Positions 1-7,350 of a stretch of DNA of 25,936 nt are shown here, in pieces (the stretch's first letter is position 1; each line of letters opens with the position of its first letter). The DNA lies in the NCBI GenBank assembly GCA_026967815.1, contig JAPUUO010000008.1, forward strand, positions 1 to 25,936, written 5' to 3'. This DNA is from Candidatus Bathyarchaeota archaeon (GTDB taxonomy: Archaea > Thermoproteota > Bathyarchaeia > Bathyarchaeales > Bathyarchaeaceae). The translations under genes and the position numbers were made by a program. The notes below the pieces were generated by a model. The model saw only the letters and a list, made by a program, of their open reading frames with translations, searched no databases and was not told where the DNA came from.

Positions 1-464
1 AACGCATAAGAGTTGCAGCTAAATTCTTAGCTCGTTTTGAACCGTCCAAGATAGCGGCTGTGGCTGCCAGACTTTATGGACGCGAACCTGCACGAAAGTT
101 TTGTGAAACAACTGGTGCAGTTCCTATCCTAGGGCGTTTTATTCCAGGTTTGTTTTCAAATCCGCTATATCCTGGTCGCATTGAACCCAGTATAGTGATT
201 GTTTCTGACCCGAAGGCCGATGTGCAAGCCGTAAAAGAAGCCGCAAACATTGGAATTCCAGTCATCGCGCTTTGCAGCACTGACAACGACTTTTCCGGTG
301 TTGACTTAGCCATTCCCACCAACAACAAAGGAAGAAGAGCCCTAGCTGTGATTTACTGGCTTTTGGCAAGACAAATATTACGTGAAAAAGGCGAATTGCC
401 AGCAGATGGAGATCCAACTCTGTCAATTGACGATTTTGAGGTGAAACTGACAAGAGAGGAGTAA
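1..464 (+). CDS. rpsB: 30S ribosomal protein S2, 3' part (5' truncated by window edge)
   Basis: Structural protein of the small ribosomal subunit. The reading frame is open from the first complete codon at position 3, so the gene begins outside the window. The visible part, about 153 residues, carries S2 signatures: the GRFIPGLFSNP segment, the SDPKADVQAVKEAANIGIPVIAL stretch (abbreviated by its central SDP..D..A..EA pattern) and the late NNKGRRALAVIYWLLAR segment, followed by a short acidic archaeal tail. An internal GTG at 60 could be called as a start but would remove clearly S2-like sequence (RIRVAAKFLARFEPSKIAA). The next gene starts 3 nt after the stop, and its Shine-Dalgarno site lies inside the end of this gene, indicating one transcript. 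The assignment is by family recognition and is firm. Confidence 0.95.
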   Translation, partial: RIRVAAKFLARFEPSKIAAVAARLYGREPARKFCETTGAVPILGRFIPGLFSNPLYPGRIEPSIVIVSDPKADVQAVKEAANIGIPVIALCSTDNDFSGVDLAIPTNNKGRRALAVIYWLLARQILREKGELPADGDPTLSIDDFEVKLTREE

Positions 465-467
465 AAC

Positions 468-1319
468 GTGAAGCTTAGACATCCCTCACAAGCTGGAATG
501 TTTTACGCAGGCACCGATCAGGCTTTGAGGGCTCAAATAGAAAAATGCTTCACTCACAAACTTGGTCCCGGCAAGTTGCCGAAAATTGCAGAGAGAGAAC
601 TTCAAACTATAATTGGCTTAGTTTGTCCTCACGCCGGTTACATGTACTCGGGACCAGTAGCTGCCCATGCTTACCATGATCTTGCAGCTGATGGCAAACC
701 AGACATTGTTGTTCTCTTCGGTCCTAACCATACTGGATACGGAAGTGCGCTCTCTTTGATGAAAGATGGCGTGTGGCGTACTCCACTAGGTGATCTGGAA
801 ATCGACACCGTAACTGCGGATCTAATCTTGAAAGAGTCGAGCGTCATTGATGTTGATGACTCCGCTCATACGTATGAACATTCGATTGAAGTCCAGCTTC
901 CCTTTTTGCAGTATCTTTATGGTTCAGCCTTCAAGTTTGTACCTATATGCTTTCTTATGCAAGATCTAGAATCAAGTCGTGAAGTAGGCCTGGCCGTTGC
1001 AAAGGCATTATCTGGGAAGAACGGTTTGGTAATAGCCTCATCAGACATGACCCACTACGAGCCTCACCAAAGAGCAGAGCAAAAGGATAGGATGGCAACT
1101 AACGCGGCCGTGAAAATGGACGAAGAGCTATATTTCTCCACCGTGGAGACCTACAGCATTTCTACATGTGGTTACGGTCCCATGGTTGCTGCGATTACAG
1201 CATCAAAGTTGTTAGGTGCAAAAAAGGCGCGGCTGCTTTGTTACAAGACAAGCGGCGACATCACCGGCGACTTCTCCTCAGTTGTGGGCTACGCATCCAT
1301 GTCATTTACAAAGGCTTAG
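468..1319 (+). CDS. MEMO1 family protein (MEMO/AmmB superfamily)
   Basis: A 283-residue protein of the MEMO family, which is related to extradiol-type dioxygenases. Human MEMO1 binds a metal through two His and one Cys; the counterparts here appear to be His55 (PHAGYMYSGP), His88 (FGPNHTGYGS) and Cys234 (STCGYGPM). His138/Glu141 (HSIEVQLPF) and Asp193/His196 (SSDMTHYE) complete the usual pocket. The role in archaea is not settled, so I give no reaction. The start is GTG at 468, behind GAGGAG at 455-461 at the end of rpsB; the MKLRHPSQAGMFY beginning is typical of the family. It sits between rpsB and the mevalonate kinase, a neighbourhood I recall from other archaea. Length is normal for the family and nothing looks broken. 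Confidence 0.93.
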   Translation: MKLRHPSQAGMFYAGTDQALRAQIEKCFTHKLGPGKLPKIAERELQTIIGLVCPHAGYMYSGPVAAHAYHDLAADGKPDIVVLFGPNHTGYGSALSLMKDGVWRTPLGDLEIDTVTADLILKESSVIDVDDSAHTYEHSIEVQLPFLQYLYGSAFKFVPICFLMQDLESSREVGLAVAKALSGKNGLVIASSDMTHYEPHQRAEQKDRMATNAAVKMDEELYFSTVETYSISTCGYGPMVAAITASKLLGAKKARLLCYKTSGDITGDFSSVVGYASMSFTKA

Positions 1320-1400
1320 ATGGCATATGCCCGTTCTATTCTAAAAGATTCTTAACCATTGTAATAGCTTCAACTTTGCAGTGTGAATGCCCCTAATTAC

Positions 1401-1433
1401 TTAAATTTTCGAAATTATACTTTATTCAGGCGG
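1401..1433 (+). promoter_or_regulatory. Candidate promoter and RBS for the mevalonate cluster
   Basis: The 119-nt gap between the MEMO gene and mevalonate kinase is AT-rich near its end, with TTAAATTT at 1401-1408 and AATTATAC at 1413-1420 as TATA-like elements. An AGGCGG Shine-Dalgarno-like site at 1428-1433 stands 5 nt before the ATG at 1439. The spacing suits a short leader. No transcription start can be seen from sequence, so this is a weak call. Confidence 0.35.
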
Positions 1434-1438
1434 TTTCA

Positions 1439-2386
1439 ATGGGAAGAGGTTCAGGTTTCGGGAAAGCTATCTTGTTCGGCGAACATTTTGTTGTTCATGG
1501 CGTGCCAGGAATTGTTTCTGCAATTGATTTGACCGTTGATGCAGAAGTGAAAAGAAACGGAAAAGGAATCAGTGTAAGAGATGAAAGGAAAGGATCAAAA
1601 GGTTACACTGAAAGAAAAAAAACCCAACAACAAGAATCCATCAAGAGGATGCTTGAAACAATGGAAATCAATTTAGAAAAGATTTCTTTAGAAATCTGGT
1701 TGGGGGGAAACCTCCCAGTTTTCAGTGGAATTGGTGCTTCAGCAGCAAGCAGCGTGGCAATAGCCAGAGCCATAGCAGAGGAATTTGAAATGAGTCTACC
1801 CGATGAAAGAATCAACGAAATTGCTTATGAAGCTGAAAAAGCATACGCCGGAACACCCTCAGGCATTGACAACACCGCGGCAACTTACGGAGGATTAATT
1901 TGGTTCAGAAAGAACCTAAGCGGAGGTCCAAACACAATTGAAAGATTGAATATAAAGGAACCAGTTGAAATCATCATAGGCAATACAGGAGTTGTGGCTG
2001 ACACAAAAAAAATGGTCGCAGGTGTTGCCGAAAGAAAGAAAAAGAACCCAAAAAAATACGATCCACTGTTCAAGGAAGCAGAACGACTAGCCTTCGAGGC
2101 GAGAAAAGCCTTAGAAGAACAATTTGACTTAAGAAAAGTTGGGAAGTTAATGAACGAAAATCATAGACTACTACAAGAAGTTGAAGTTTCTTGCAAAGAA
2201 CTGGATTATCTGGTCAATTCAGCTCGAGAGCAGGGGGCGTTTGGAGCAAAACTCACTGGCGGTGGCGGTGGAGGCTGCATGGTAGCATTAACACCCGGAA
2301 AAGAACTGCAAGATGCAGTTGCAGCAACAATGGAAAAAGAGGGCTTCAAGGTTCTCAGAACAAAGATTGGGATTCAAAAAATATAA
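1439..2386 (+). CDS. mvk: Mevalonate kinase
   Basis: GHMP-family kinase that phosphorylates mevalonate to 5-phosphomevalonate with ATP, in the cytoplasm. It has 315 residues, normal for the family. Visible motifs are GFGKAILFGEHFVVHG near the N-terminus (motif 1, residues 6-21), LPVFSGIGASAASS at 92-105 (the glycine/serine phosphate loop), GTPSGIDN at 138-145 with Asp144 as the expected catalytic base, and the glycine-rich LTGGGGGGCM at 272-281 (motif 3). The phosphate loop reads GIGASAA rather than the usual GLGSSAA, but the second serine, which corresponds to the Mg-binding one in human mevalonate kinase, is kept. ATG at 1439 is preceded by AGGCGG. It is the first gene of a run ending in prenyl synthase, and no phosphomevalonate kinase or mevalonate diphosphate decarboxylase is present. 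Confidence 0.95.
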   Translation: MGRGSGFGKAILFGEHFVVHGVPGIVSAIDLTVDAEVKRNGKGISVRDERKGSKGYTERKKTQQQESIKRMLETMEINLEKISLEIWLGGNLPVFSGIGASAASSVAIARAIAEEFEMSLPDERINEIAYEAEKAYAGTPSGIDNTAATYGGLIWFRKNLSGGPNTIERLNIKEPVEIIIGNTGVVADTKKMVAGVAERKKKNPKKYDPLFKEAERLAFEARKALEEQFDLRKVGKLMNENHRLLQEVEVSCKELDYLVNSAREQGAFGAKLTGGGGGGCMVALTPGKELQDAVAATMEKEGFKVLRTKIGIQKI

Positions 2387-2437
2387 AGAAAATAGTATTA
2401 ATAGAAACAAGAAGTAATCTTTACAGAAGGGAAAAAG

Positions 2438-3745
2438 TTGGGTTTTAGAAGTTTTCTGAAACAGCTTGACGAAAATGGAGAATTAATAAGAATAAAAAAG
2501 GAAGTGTCAACCGAATATGAAATGGCGGGGATCATAGATACTCTGGGCGAGAAGCCCGTATTCTTTGAGAACGTGAAACAGTCAAGCTTCCCCGTTGTAG
2601 CCGGTCTCGTCTCTTCCAAAGATCTGATTGCTGAAGCATTGAACATTAAGAAAGAACAATTGTTGCACAAGTTATCCAATGCCATAGAAAACCCTTTCGG
2701 CCCCAATATTGTGGAGAAGGGAGAATGCCAAGAGATTGTTGAGAAGGACGTTGATTTATCTAAGCTTCCCATAATGAGGTACACAATAAAGGATGGCGGA
2801 AAATACGTCGCATCGGCCATTTGCATGATAAAAGATCCCGAGTTGGGCCGAAACACATGCTTTCACAGGTTGATGTTACTAGATAAAAACAGATTCGTAG
2901 CTAGAATCGTTGAGGAGAGGGGAACCGACACGGCCCTCAAAAAGTCCAGCGGTGAACTCGACATTGCAATTTGCATAGGCAACTCAACAGCTGTTCTCCT
3001 TGCTGCTTCCACGTCTCTTCCACAAGGTGTTGATGAAATGGGAATGGCGAACGTACTGGAAAAAACAGAGTTGGTAAAGTGTAAAACCATTGATATTGAG
3101 GTTCCTAAAGACTGCGAGATTGTATTAGAAGGAAGAATAACAAAAGAAAGAACATCAGAGGGGCCATTCTTGGATCTGACAGGAATTGTCGACAAAGTAA
3201 GACAGCAACCAGTGATAGAAATCAATTGTATGACACACAGAGAAGATCCCATTTACCAAACCATACTTGCTGGAAGAAACGAACATAAATTCTTGATGGG
3301 AATGCCCAGAGAACCAACAATTTTCAATGAAGTGAATAAGACCTGTGAGTGTAAAGATGTTTACATAACTCCTGGTGGTTGTAGCTGGCTCCACGCGGTG
3401 GTGCAAATAAAGAAGCGGAATCCAGATGATGGAAAGAAAGCGATTGAAGCAGCTTTTATAGGCCACCGCTCACTGAAACATTGCATTGTCGTGGATGATG
3501 ACATAAACATCTATGACTCAAACGACATTGAATGGGCAATTGCAACGAGATTTCAAGCAGATAAAGACGCTGTTATCCTACCAAAACAAAGAGGTTCTTC
3601 CCTTGATCCATCTGGAGATTTAGCTGAAGGAAGAAAAGCGACAACATGCAAGGTGGGATTGGATGCGACGGTTCCATTCAAAGAAACCGGGAAAGGGTTT
3701 AGAAAAGAGAAATACAGAAGAGTTGATCTAAACAAATTTTTGTGA
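2438..3745 (+). CDS. UbiD-family decarboxylase, probable anhydromevalonate phosphate decarboxylase
   Basis: A 435-residue UbiD-family protein; these enzymes use prenylated FMN for reversible decarboxylation. UbiD-type features include the NTCFHRLMLLDKNRFVARIV segment (residues 139-158, cofactor region) and the acidic residues of CEIVLEGRI (Glu227, Glu231) and SEGPFLDLTG (Glu241), which match the family's Glu-Arg-Glu active-site region, with Arg156 the likely arginine. Archaeal members next to the two aconitase-X subunits act as anhydromevalonate phosphate decarboxylase, turning trans-anhydromevalonate 5-phosphate into isopentenyl phosphate; that specific role is inferred from the neighbours. 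The start is TTG at 2438 behind AGAAGGGA at 2425-2432. No flavin prenyltransferase (UbiX), needed for the cofactor, is seen in the window. Confidence 0.93.
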   Translation: MGFRSFLKQLDENGELIRIKKEVSTEYEMAGIIDTLGEKPVFFENVKQSSFPVVAGLVSSKDLIAEALNIKKEQLLHKLSNAIENPFGPNIVEKGECQEIVEKDVDLSKLPIMRYTIKDGGKYVASAICMIKDPELGRNTCFHRLMLLDKNRFVARIVEERGTDTALKKSSGELDIAICIGNSTAVLLAASTSLPQGVDEMGMANVLEKTELVKCKTIDIEVPKDCEIVLEGRITKERTSEGPFLDLTGIVDKVRQQPVIEINCMTHREDPIYQTILAGRNEHKFLMGMPREPTIFNEVNKTCECKDVYITPGGCSWLHAVVQIKKRNPDDGKKAIEAAFIGHRSLKHCIVVDDDINIYDSNDIEWAIATRFQADKDAVILPKQRGSSLDPSGDLAEGRKATTCKVGLDATVPFKETGKGFRKEKYRRVDLNKFL

Positions 3746-3751
3746 TTTTTT

Positions 3752-4948
3752 ATGCATCTCACAAAAGAAGAAGAGAAAATGCTAGATGGAAAAGAAGGAT
3801 ACGCAGTAAAGAAATCCATGGAGATCCTTGTTGCCCTAGGAGACATTTACGGCGCTGAAAGCCTCATAAGCGTGGGTTCTGTTCAAGTGGCAGGCGTGTC
3901 TTATCACAACCTAGGAGATGCTGGTCTAGAATACCTGAATGAACTAGCAAGGGATGGGAAAGTCAAGGTGCTCACAACCTTGAATCCTGCTGGGATGGAT
4001 TTAGAGGATTGGAAAAAACTCGGAATCTCCGAAGAGTTCGCAGAAAAACAAAACTTGGTCATAGACGCCTTTAGGAAAATGGGTATAATCATCTCTTGCA
4101 CGTGTACACCATACCTGATAGGAAGCCTGCCAACTTATGGAGAACACGTTGCTTGGTCCGAGTCCTCTGCAGTTACTTTCGCTAACTCGATTATCGGAGC
4201 AAAGACCAACAGAGAAGGCGGCCCATCTGCTCTTGCAGCGGCTTTTGTGGGCAAAACACCATCCTACGGACTACACTTGGAAGAGAACAGAGTGCCAGAC
4301 GCTCATGTAGACGTGAGGGTTAACCTAAAAAAGCTGTCCGATTGGGGAGCCCTTGGTTATTGCATTGGCAAAAAAGCTGGAAACAAGATACCATACATAA
4401 CCGGTATAAAAGCCGCGGATTTGGATGAGTTGAAATCATTTTGCGCTTCAGTGGTGACTTATGGTTCAAAACCGTTGTTTTTCATGAAGGGTATAACCCC
4501 TGGATCTGAGAAACACCAACTACCAAAAGAGAAAATCATCATCGAAGATGGGGACATAAAAGAGGCATATGAAAGTATTAATGACGACGTTGACGCCATT
4601 GACTTCGTCTGCGTAGGTTGCCCCCACTGTTCGATTAAGGAAGTTGCTGAAGTGGCAAGGTTGTTAAAAAACAGGCGTGTATCTTTGAACACTGAATTCT
4701 GGGTTGCAACCTCAAGATCAATGAAACAACTCGCTGACGAAAGAGGCTACACGAAGATAATTGAGGATGCTGGGGGAAAGGTCGTTTGCGACACTTGCAT
4801 GGCAGTGGCCCCATTGAAAGGAAGGTTCAAATCGGTTGCAACAACCTCCGCAAAAGGATGTTACTATTCAAGACACAACGACATGAAGACAAAACTGGGA
4901 AGCTTAGAAAAGTGTATAGAGGTTGCGGTGAGAGGAAAATGGAGCTGA
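3752..4948 (+). CDS. Phosphomevalonate dehydratase large subunit (aconitase X catalytic subunit)
   Basis: A 398-residue aconitase-X (formerly DUF521) protein. With the small subunit encoded next it should dehydrate 5-phosphomevalonate to trans-anhydromevalonate 5-phosphate. The N-terminus MHLTKEEEKMLDGKEGYAV is typical. Cysteines able to bind the Fe-S cluster are Cys116/Cys118 (ISCTCTPYL), Cys287/Cys290/Cys293 (VCVGCPHCS) and Cys346/Cys349 (CDTCMAVAP); one from each group is the expected ligand. The ATG at 3752 follows six T residues and has no Shine-Dalgarno site, unlike the gene's neighbours. The ATG at 3779 has a purine-rich site but would remove conserved residues, so I keep 3752. The gene overlaps the small-subunit gene by 10 nt, as expected for a two-chain enzyme. 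Confidence 0.94.
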   Translation: MHLTKEEEKMLDGKEGYAVKKSMEILVALGDIYGAESLISVGSVQVAGVSYHNLGDAGLEYLNELARDGKVKVLTTLNPAGMDLEDWKKLGISEEFAEKQNLVIDAFRKMGIIISCTCTPYLIGSLPTYGEHVAWSESSAVTFANSIIGAKTNREGGPSALAAAFVGKTPSYGLHLEENRVPDAHVDVRVNLKKLSDWGALGYCIGKKAGNKIPYITGIKAADLDELKSFCASVVTYGSKPLFFMKGITPGSEKHQLPKEKIIIEDGDIKEAYESINDDVDAIDFVCVGCPHCSIKEVAEVARLLKNRRVSLNTEFWVATSRSMKQLADERGYTKIIEDAGGKVVCDTCMAVAPLKGRFKSVATTSAKGCYYSRHNDMKTKLGSLEKCIEVAVRGKWS

Positions 4949-5325
4949 AAGGAAGAATCATCTTCAAGGGAGTTGCAGAAGGAGAAGCCCTAACCACCTC
5001 ACAACCCATCTCGTTTTATGGCGGAGTGGATCCAGATACTGGCGTTATCATAGAAAAAGGACACGAACTGGAAGGAAAGGAAGTAAAGGGCAAAATACTA
5101 GTTTTTCCGAACGGTAAAGGGTCAACTGTTGGATCCTACACGCTCTACAGAATGAAAAAAAATGATACTGCCCCCGTCGGAATTATAAACAAAGAATGCG
5201 AAACCGTGGTTGCGGTGGGAGTAATAATCTCGGATATACCTTGCATTGACAAAATTGACATTTCGAAAATAGAAACAGGAGACATCGTTAAATTAGAAAA
5301 TGACATGGTCAGAACAAGGAAATAA
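4939..5325 (+). CDS. Phosphomevalonate dehydratase small subunit (aconitase X swivel domain, DUF126)
   Basis: A 128-residue protein of the aconitase-X small-subunit family, which supplies the swivelling domain completing the active site of phosphomevalonate dehydratase. The signature PNGKGSTVGSYTLYRM spans residues 57-72, with Ser62 at the conserved active-site serine. The frame is open upstream to 4786, but that part lies inside the large-subunit gene in another frame. The real start is the ATG at 4939, which begins the family's usual MELKGRIIFKGVAEGEAL and has GAGAGGA at 4930-4936 just before it. The 10-nt overlap with the large subunit suggests coupled translation. A single continuous protein occurs in some bacteria; the two-chain form seen here is the archaeal arrangement. 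Confidence 0.94.
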   Translation: MELKGRIIFKGVAEGEALTTSQPISFYGGVDPDTGVIIEKGHELEGKEVKGKILVFPNGKGSTVGSYTLYRMKKNDTAPVGIINKECETVVAVGVIISDIPCIDKIDISKIETGDIVKLENDMVRTRK

Positions 5326-5415
5326 AGGATGCCTCGGCAACACGTTCTAGCTACTCTTGTAGGCGTGAAGGTGAATAAGTGAGAACAGATTCAATTTGAA
5401 ATAGTCTTAATCATT

Positions 5416-5422
5416 AGGAGGA
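5416..5422 (+). promoter_or_regulatory. Strong Shine-Dalgarno site that fixes the IPK start at ATA 5430
   Basis: AGGAGGA lies 7 nt before ATA at 5430. It is the best ribosome-binding site in the region, and no ATG, GTG or TTG codon follows in frame before the conserved KLGGS motif of isopentenyl phosphate kinase. The in-frame stop TAG at 5415-5417 overlaps the site, so translation cannot come from further upstream. Confidence 0.75.
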
Positions 5423-5429
5423 AAAAGCA

Positions 5430-6233
5430 ATAACCCATATCCAAAAGCTAGCGATTCTAAAACTTGGCGGCTCTGTAATTACAAGGAAGGAGAAGCCTCT
5501 AACTGCCGATTTGAAGGCAATAGAACGACTGAGCCGCGAAATCTCAGAGGCGAAGGTTTCACCTCTCATTCTCATTCATGGTGGTGGCAGTTTCGGACAC
5601 CCATTGGCTAAACAATACGCGATAAAAGAAGGATATAAGCAAAAATCGCAACTGCTGGGGTTTTCGAAAACCCACCAAGCAATGGTTACTTTAAACAAAC
5701 TGGTTGTGGACGCCTTAACACGCCAAAGCATCGCAGCAGTCGCTCTACAACCTTCCGCTTTTGTTGTCACGAAATCTGACCGAATCAGCTGTATTGAAGA
5801 GCAACCGTTAAGAAAACTGCTTGAAATAGGGTTCGTACCTGTTCTTTACGGAGACGCTGTATTCGATTTTGATTTGGGCTTCACAATACTCTCAGGGGAC
5901 CAGTTAGTCGCCTTCCTTGCCATGCAACTTGGCGCAGACCGAATAATTCTGGGCATAGATGAGGATGGGCTACACTCTTGTGACCCCAAATCTGACTCTT
6001 CAGCCAAACTTGTTCACCAAATTACCCTTCAACAGTTAAATAATATGCAACATAGAATTGAAGAAGCCAAAGTTACGGATGTAACTCGTGGCATGCTTGG
6101 TAAGATTCTAGAATTGAGGCCAGCAATTGAGAAAGGCATTTCAGCCTTGATTGTGAACGCCGCAAAGCCAAATAACATCTACAAGGCTCTTAAAGGTGAA
6201 AAGGTAACTGGCACCACCATTGTGAAAGGGTGA
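5430..6233 (+). CDS. ipk: Isopentenyl phosphate kinase, apparent ATA start
   Basis: Amino-acid-kinase-fold enzyme that phosphorylates isopentenyl phosphate to isopentenyl diphosphate with ATP, taking the product of the UbiD-type decarboxylase. Diagnostic features are KLAILKLGGSVITRKEK near the N-terminus (KLGGS at residues 11-15), IHGGGSFGHP with His57 matching the catalytic His60 of the Methanocaldococcus enzyme, and the late ILSGDQLVAFLA segment. The first standard start in this frame is TTG at 5511, but that would delete the nucleotide-binding KLGGS motif. The frame is open only back to the TAG at 5415-5417, and the sole sensible initiator is ATA at 5430, 7 nt after AGGAGGA. That gives 267 residues, normal for the family. 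A sequencing error changing ATG to ATA is the main alternative. The TTG of the next gene lies 4 nt after the stop. Confidence 0.88.
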   Translation: MTHIQKLAILKLGGSVITRKEKPLTADLKAIERLSREISEAKVSPLILIHGGGSFGHPLAKQYAIKEGYKQKSQLLGFSKTHQAMVTLNKLVVDALTRQSIAAVALQPSAFVVTKSDRISCIEEQPLRKLLEIGFVPVLYGDAVFDFDLGFTILSGDQLVAFLAMQLGADRIILGIDEDGLHSCDPKSDSSAKLVHQITLQQLNNMQHRIEEAKVTDVTRGMLGKILELRPAIEKGISALIVNAAKPNNIYKALKGEKVTGTTIVKG

Positions 6234-6237
6234 AAAA

Positions 6238-7350
6238 TTGCCTACTAAAACACAAGGCAGAAAATCAGACCATATCAAAATTTGCCTAGAAGAAAATGTT
6301 CAGCATTGTCATGCTACCACAGGCTTCGAAGACATCTATTTTGTCCATAAGGCTCTGCCTGAGATCGAAAGAAGCAAGGTCAACCTCACAACAACAGCTT
6401 TCGATCACAAGTTTTCTGTCCCGCTTATGGTGGAAGCCATGACAGGAGGTATTGTAGACGCCATGAAAATCAATTCTGCCATTGCTTCTGCAGTTGAAGA
6501 ACTTGGCCTGGGAATGGGTGTTGGGAGCCAAAGGGCAGCTATTGAAAAGCAAAGTCTAGAGAAAACGTTTGCAATTGCTAGAAAGAAGGCGCCTACAGCT
6601 TTTCTCATAGCTAACATTGGAGGACCCCAACTGGTTAAGGGATACGGTGTAAAAGAAGCTAAAAAAGCGGTTGACATGATGAACGCTGATGCTTTGGCAA
6701 TTCACCTAAATGCGTTACAAGAGGTCGTGCAGCCTGAGGGAGAAACCAGTTTTAAAGGAGTTCTGAACAAAATTGGTGAAATCTCTCAAGCACTAGATGT
6801 TCCCGTCATTGTTAAAGAAACAGGCGCAGGCGTCGCGGCTGAAGAAGCAAAACTGATTGCAAGTATGGGGGTTGCAGGGATTGACATAGCCGGTGTAGGT
6901 GGAACAAGTTGGGCTGCTGTAGAATATCATCGTGCCAAGAAAAAACATGACGAGCTTCATCAAGGATTGGGGAATGTCTTCTGGGACTGGGGTATACCCA
7001 CAGCCATAAGCTTGGTCGAAACTTCACAGTCGGTTTCCACAACCATCATTGCATCTGGCGGAATCCGCACAGGTATAGATGTTGCAAAAGCGTTATCTCT
7101 AGGCGCCAACCTAGCGGGTATGGCACATCCAATCTTATTTGCAGCCACAAAAGGACCAAGAGAAGTTAGAAAGACGCTTCAAGTTGCAATTGAAGGTTTG
7201 AAAAACGCCATGTTCCTTGTTGGGGCTGAGTCTGTACTAGATCTACGAGAGATTCCTCTCGTAATGACCGGAAAAACAGCAGAATGGCTAAAAATGCGGG
7301 GCTTTCAGCCAGAAATCTACGCCAGAAGAGGACGATCAAATGCAGATTGA
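6238..7350 (+). CDS. fni: Type 2 isopentenyl-diphosphate delta-isomerase (FMN-dependent)
   Basis: Interconverts isopentenyl and dimethylallyl diphosphate using reduced FMN and Mg, supplying the starter for prenyl chain growth. It has 370 residues and a TIM-barrel with the family's landmarks in order: RKSDHIKICLEENVQ (residues 8-22), VEAMTGGI (65-72), GVGSQRAAIE (94-103), ANIGGPQL (125-132), HLNALQEVVQPEGE (156-169, with Gln165 and Glu167 as the expected catalytic Gln and Mg-binding Glu), then VKETGAG, GGTSWAAVE and ASGGIRTG (FMN phosphate binding). The start is TTG at 6238, with GGGTGA at 6228-6233 overlapping the ipk stop. Its last 11 nt overlap the prenyl synthase gene. Confidence 0.96.
   Translation: MPTKTQGRKSDHIKICLEENVQHCHATTGFEDIYFVHKALPEIERSKVNLTTTAFDHKFSVPLMVEAMTGGIVDAMKINSAIASAVEELGLGMGVGSQRAAIEKQSLEKTFAIARKKAPTAFLIANIGGPQLVKGYGVKEAKKAVDMMNADALAIHLNALQEVVQPEGETSFKGVLNKIGEISQALDVPVIVKETGAGVAAEEAKLIASMGVAGIDIAGVGGTSWAAVEYHRAKKKHDELHQGLGNVFWDWGIPTAISLVETSQSVSTTIIASGGIRTGIDVAKALSLGANLAGMAHPILFAATKGPREVRKTLQVAIEGLKNAMFLVGAESVLDLREIPLVMTGKTAEWLKMRGFQPEIYARRGRSNAD

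Noticed and set aside
1166..1396. Open frame running over the end of the MEMO gene into the gap before mevalonate kinase
   Set aside because: Mostly an out-of-frame reading of a real gene, with no similarity or ribosome-binding site.
2398..2856. Open frame of 152 codons on the minus strand opposite the UbiD-type gene
   Set aside because: Antisense shadow of a clear family member; composition is Ser/Phe-rich as expected from the complement and no motif is present.
4786..4938. 51-residue N-terminal extension of the dehydratase small subunit
   Set aside because: It lies wholly inside the large-subunit gene in another frame and is not part of the DUF126 family, which starts near MELKGRI.
5511..6233. 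Isopentenyl phosphate kinase starting at TTG 5511
   Set aside because: This would delete the KLGGS nucleotide-binding motif and has no Shine-Dalgarno site; the ATA at 5430 fits much better.
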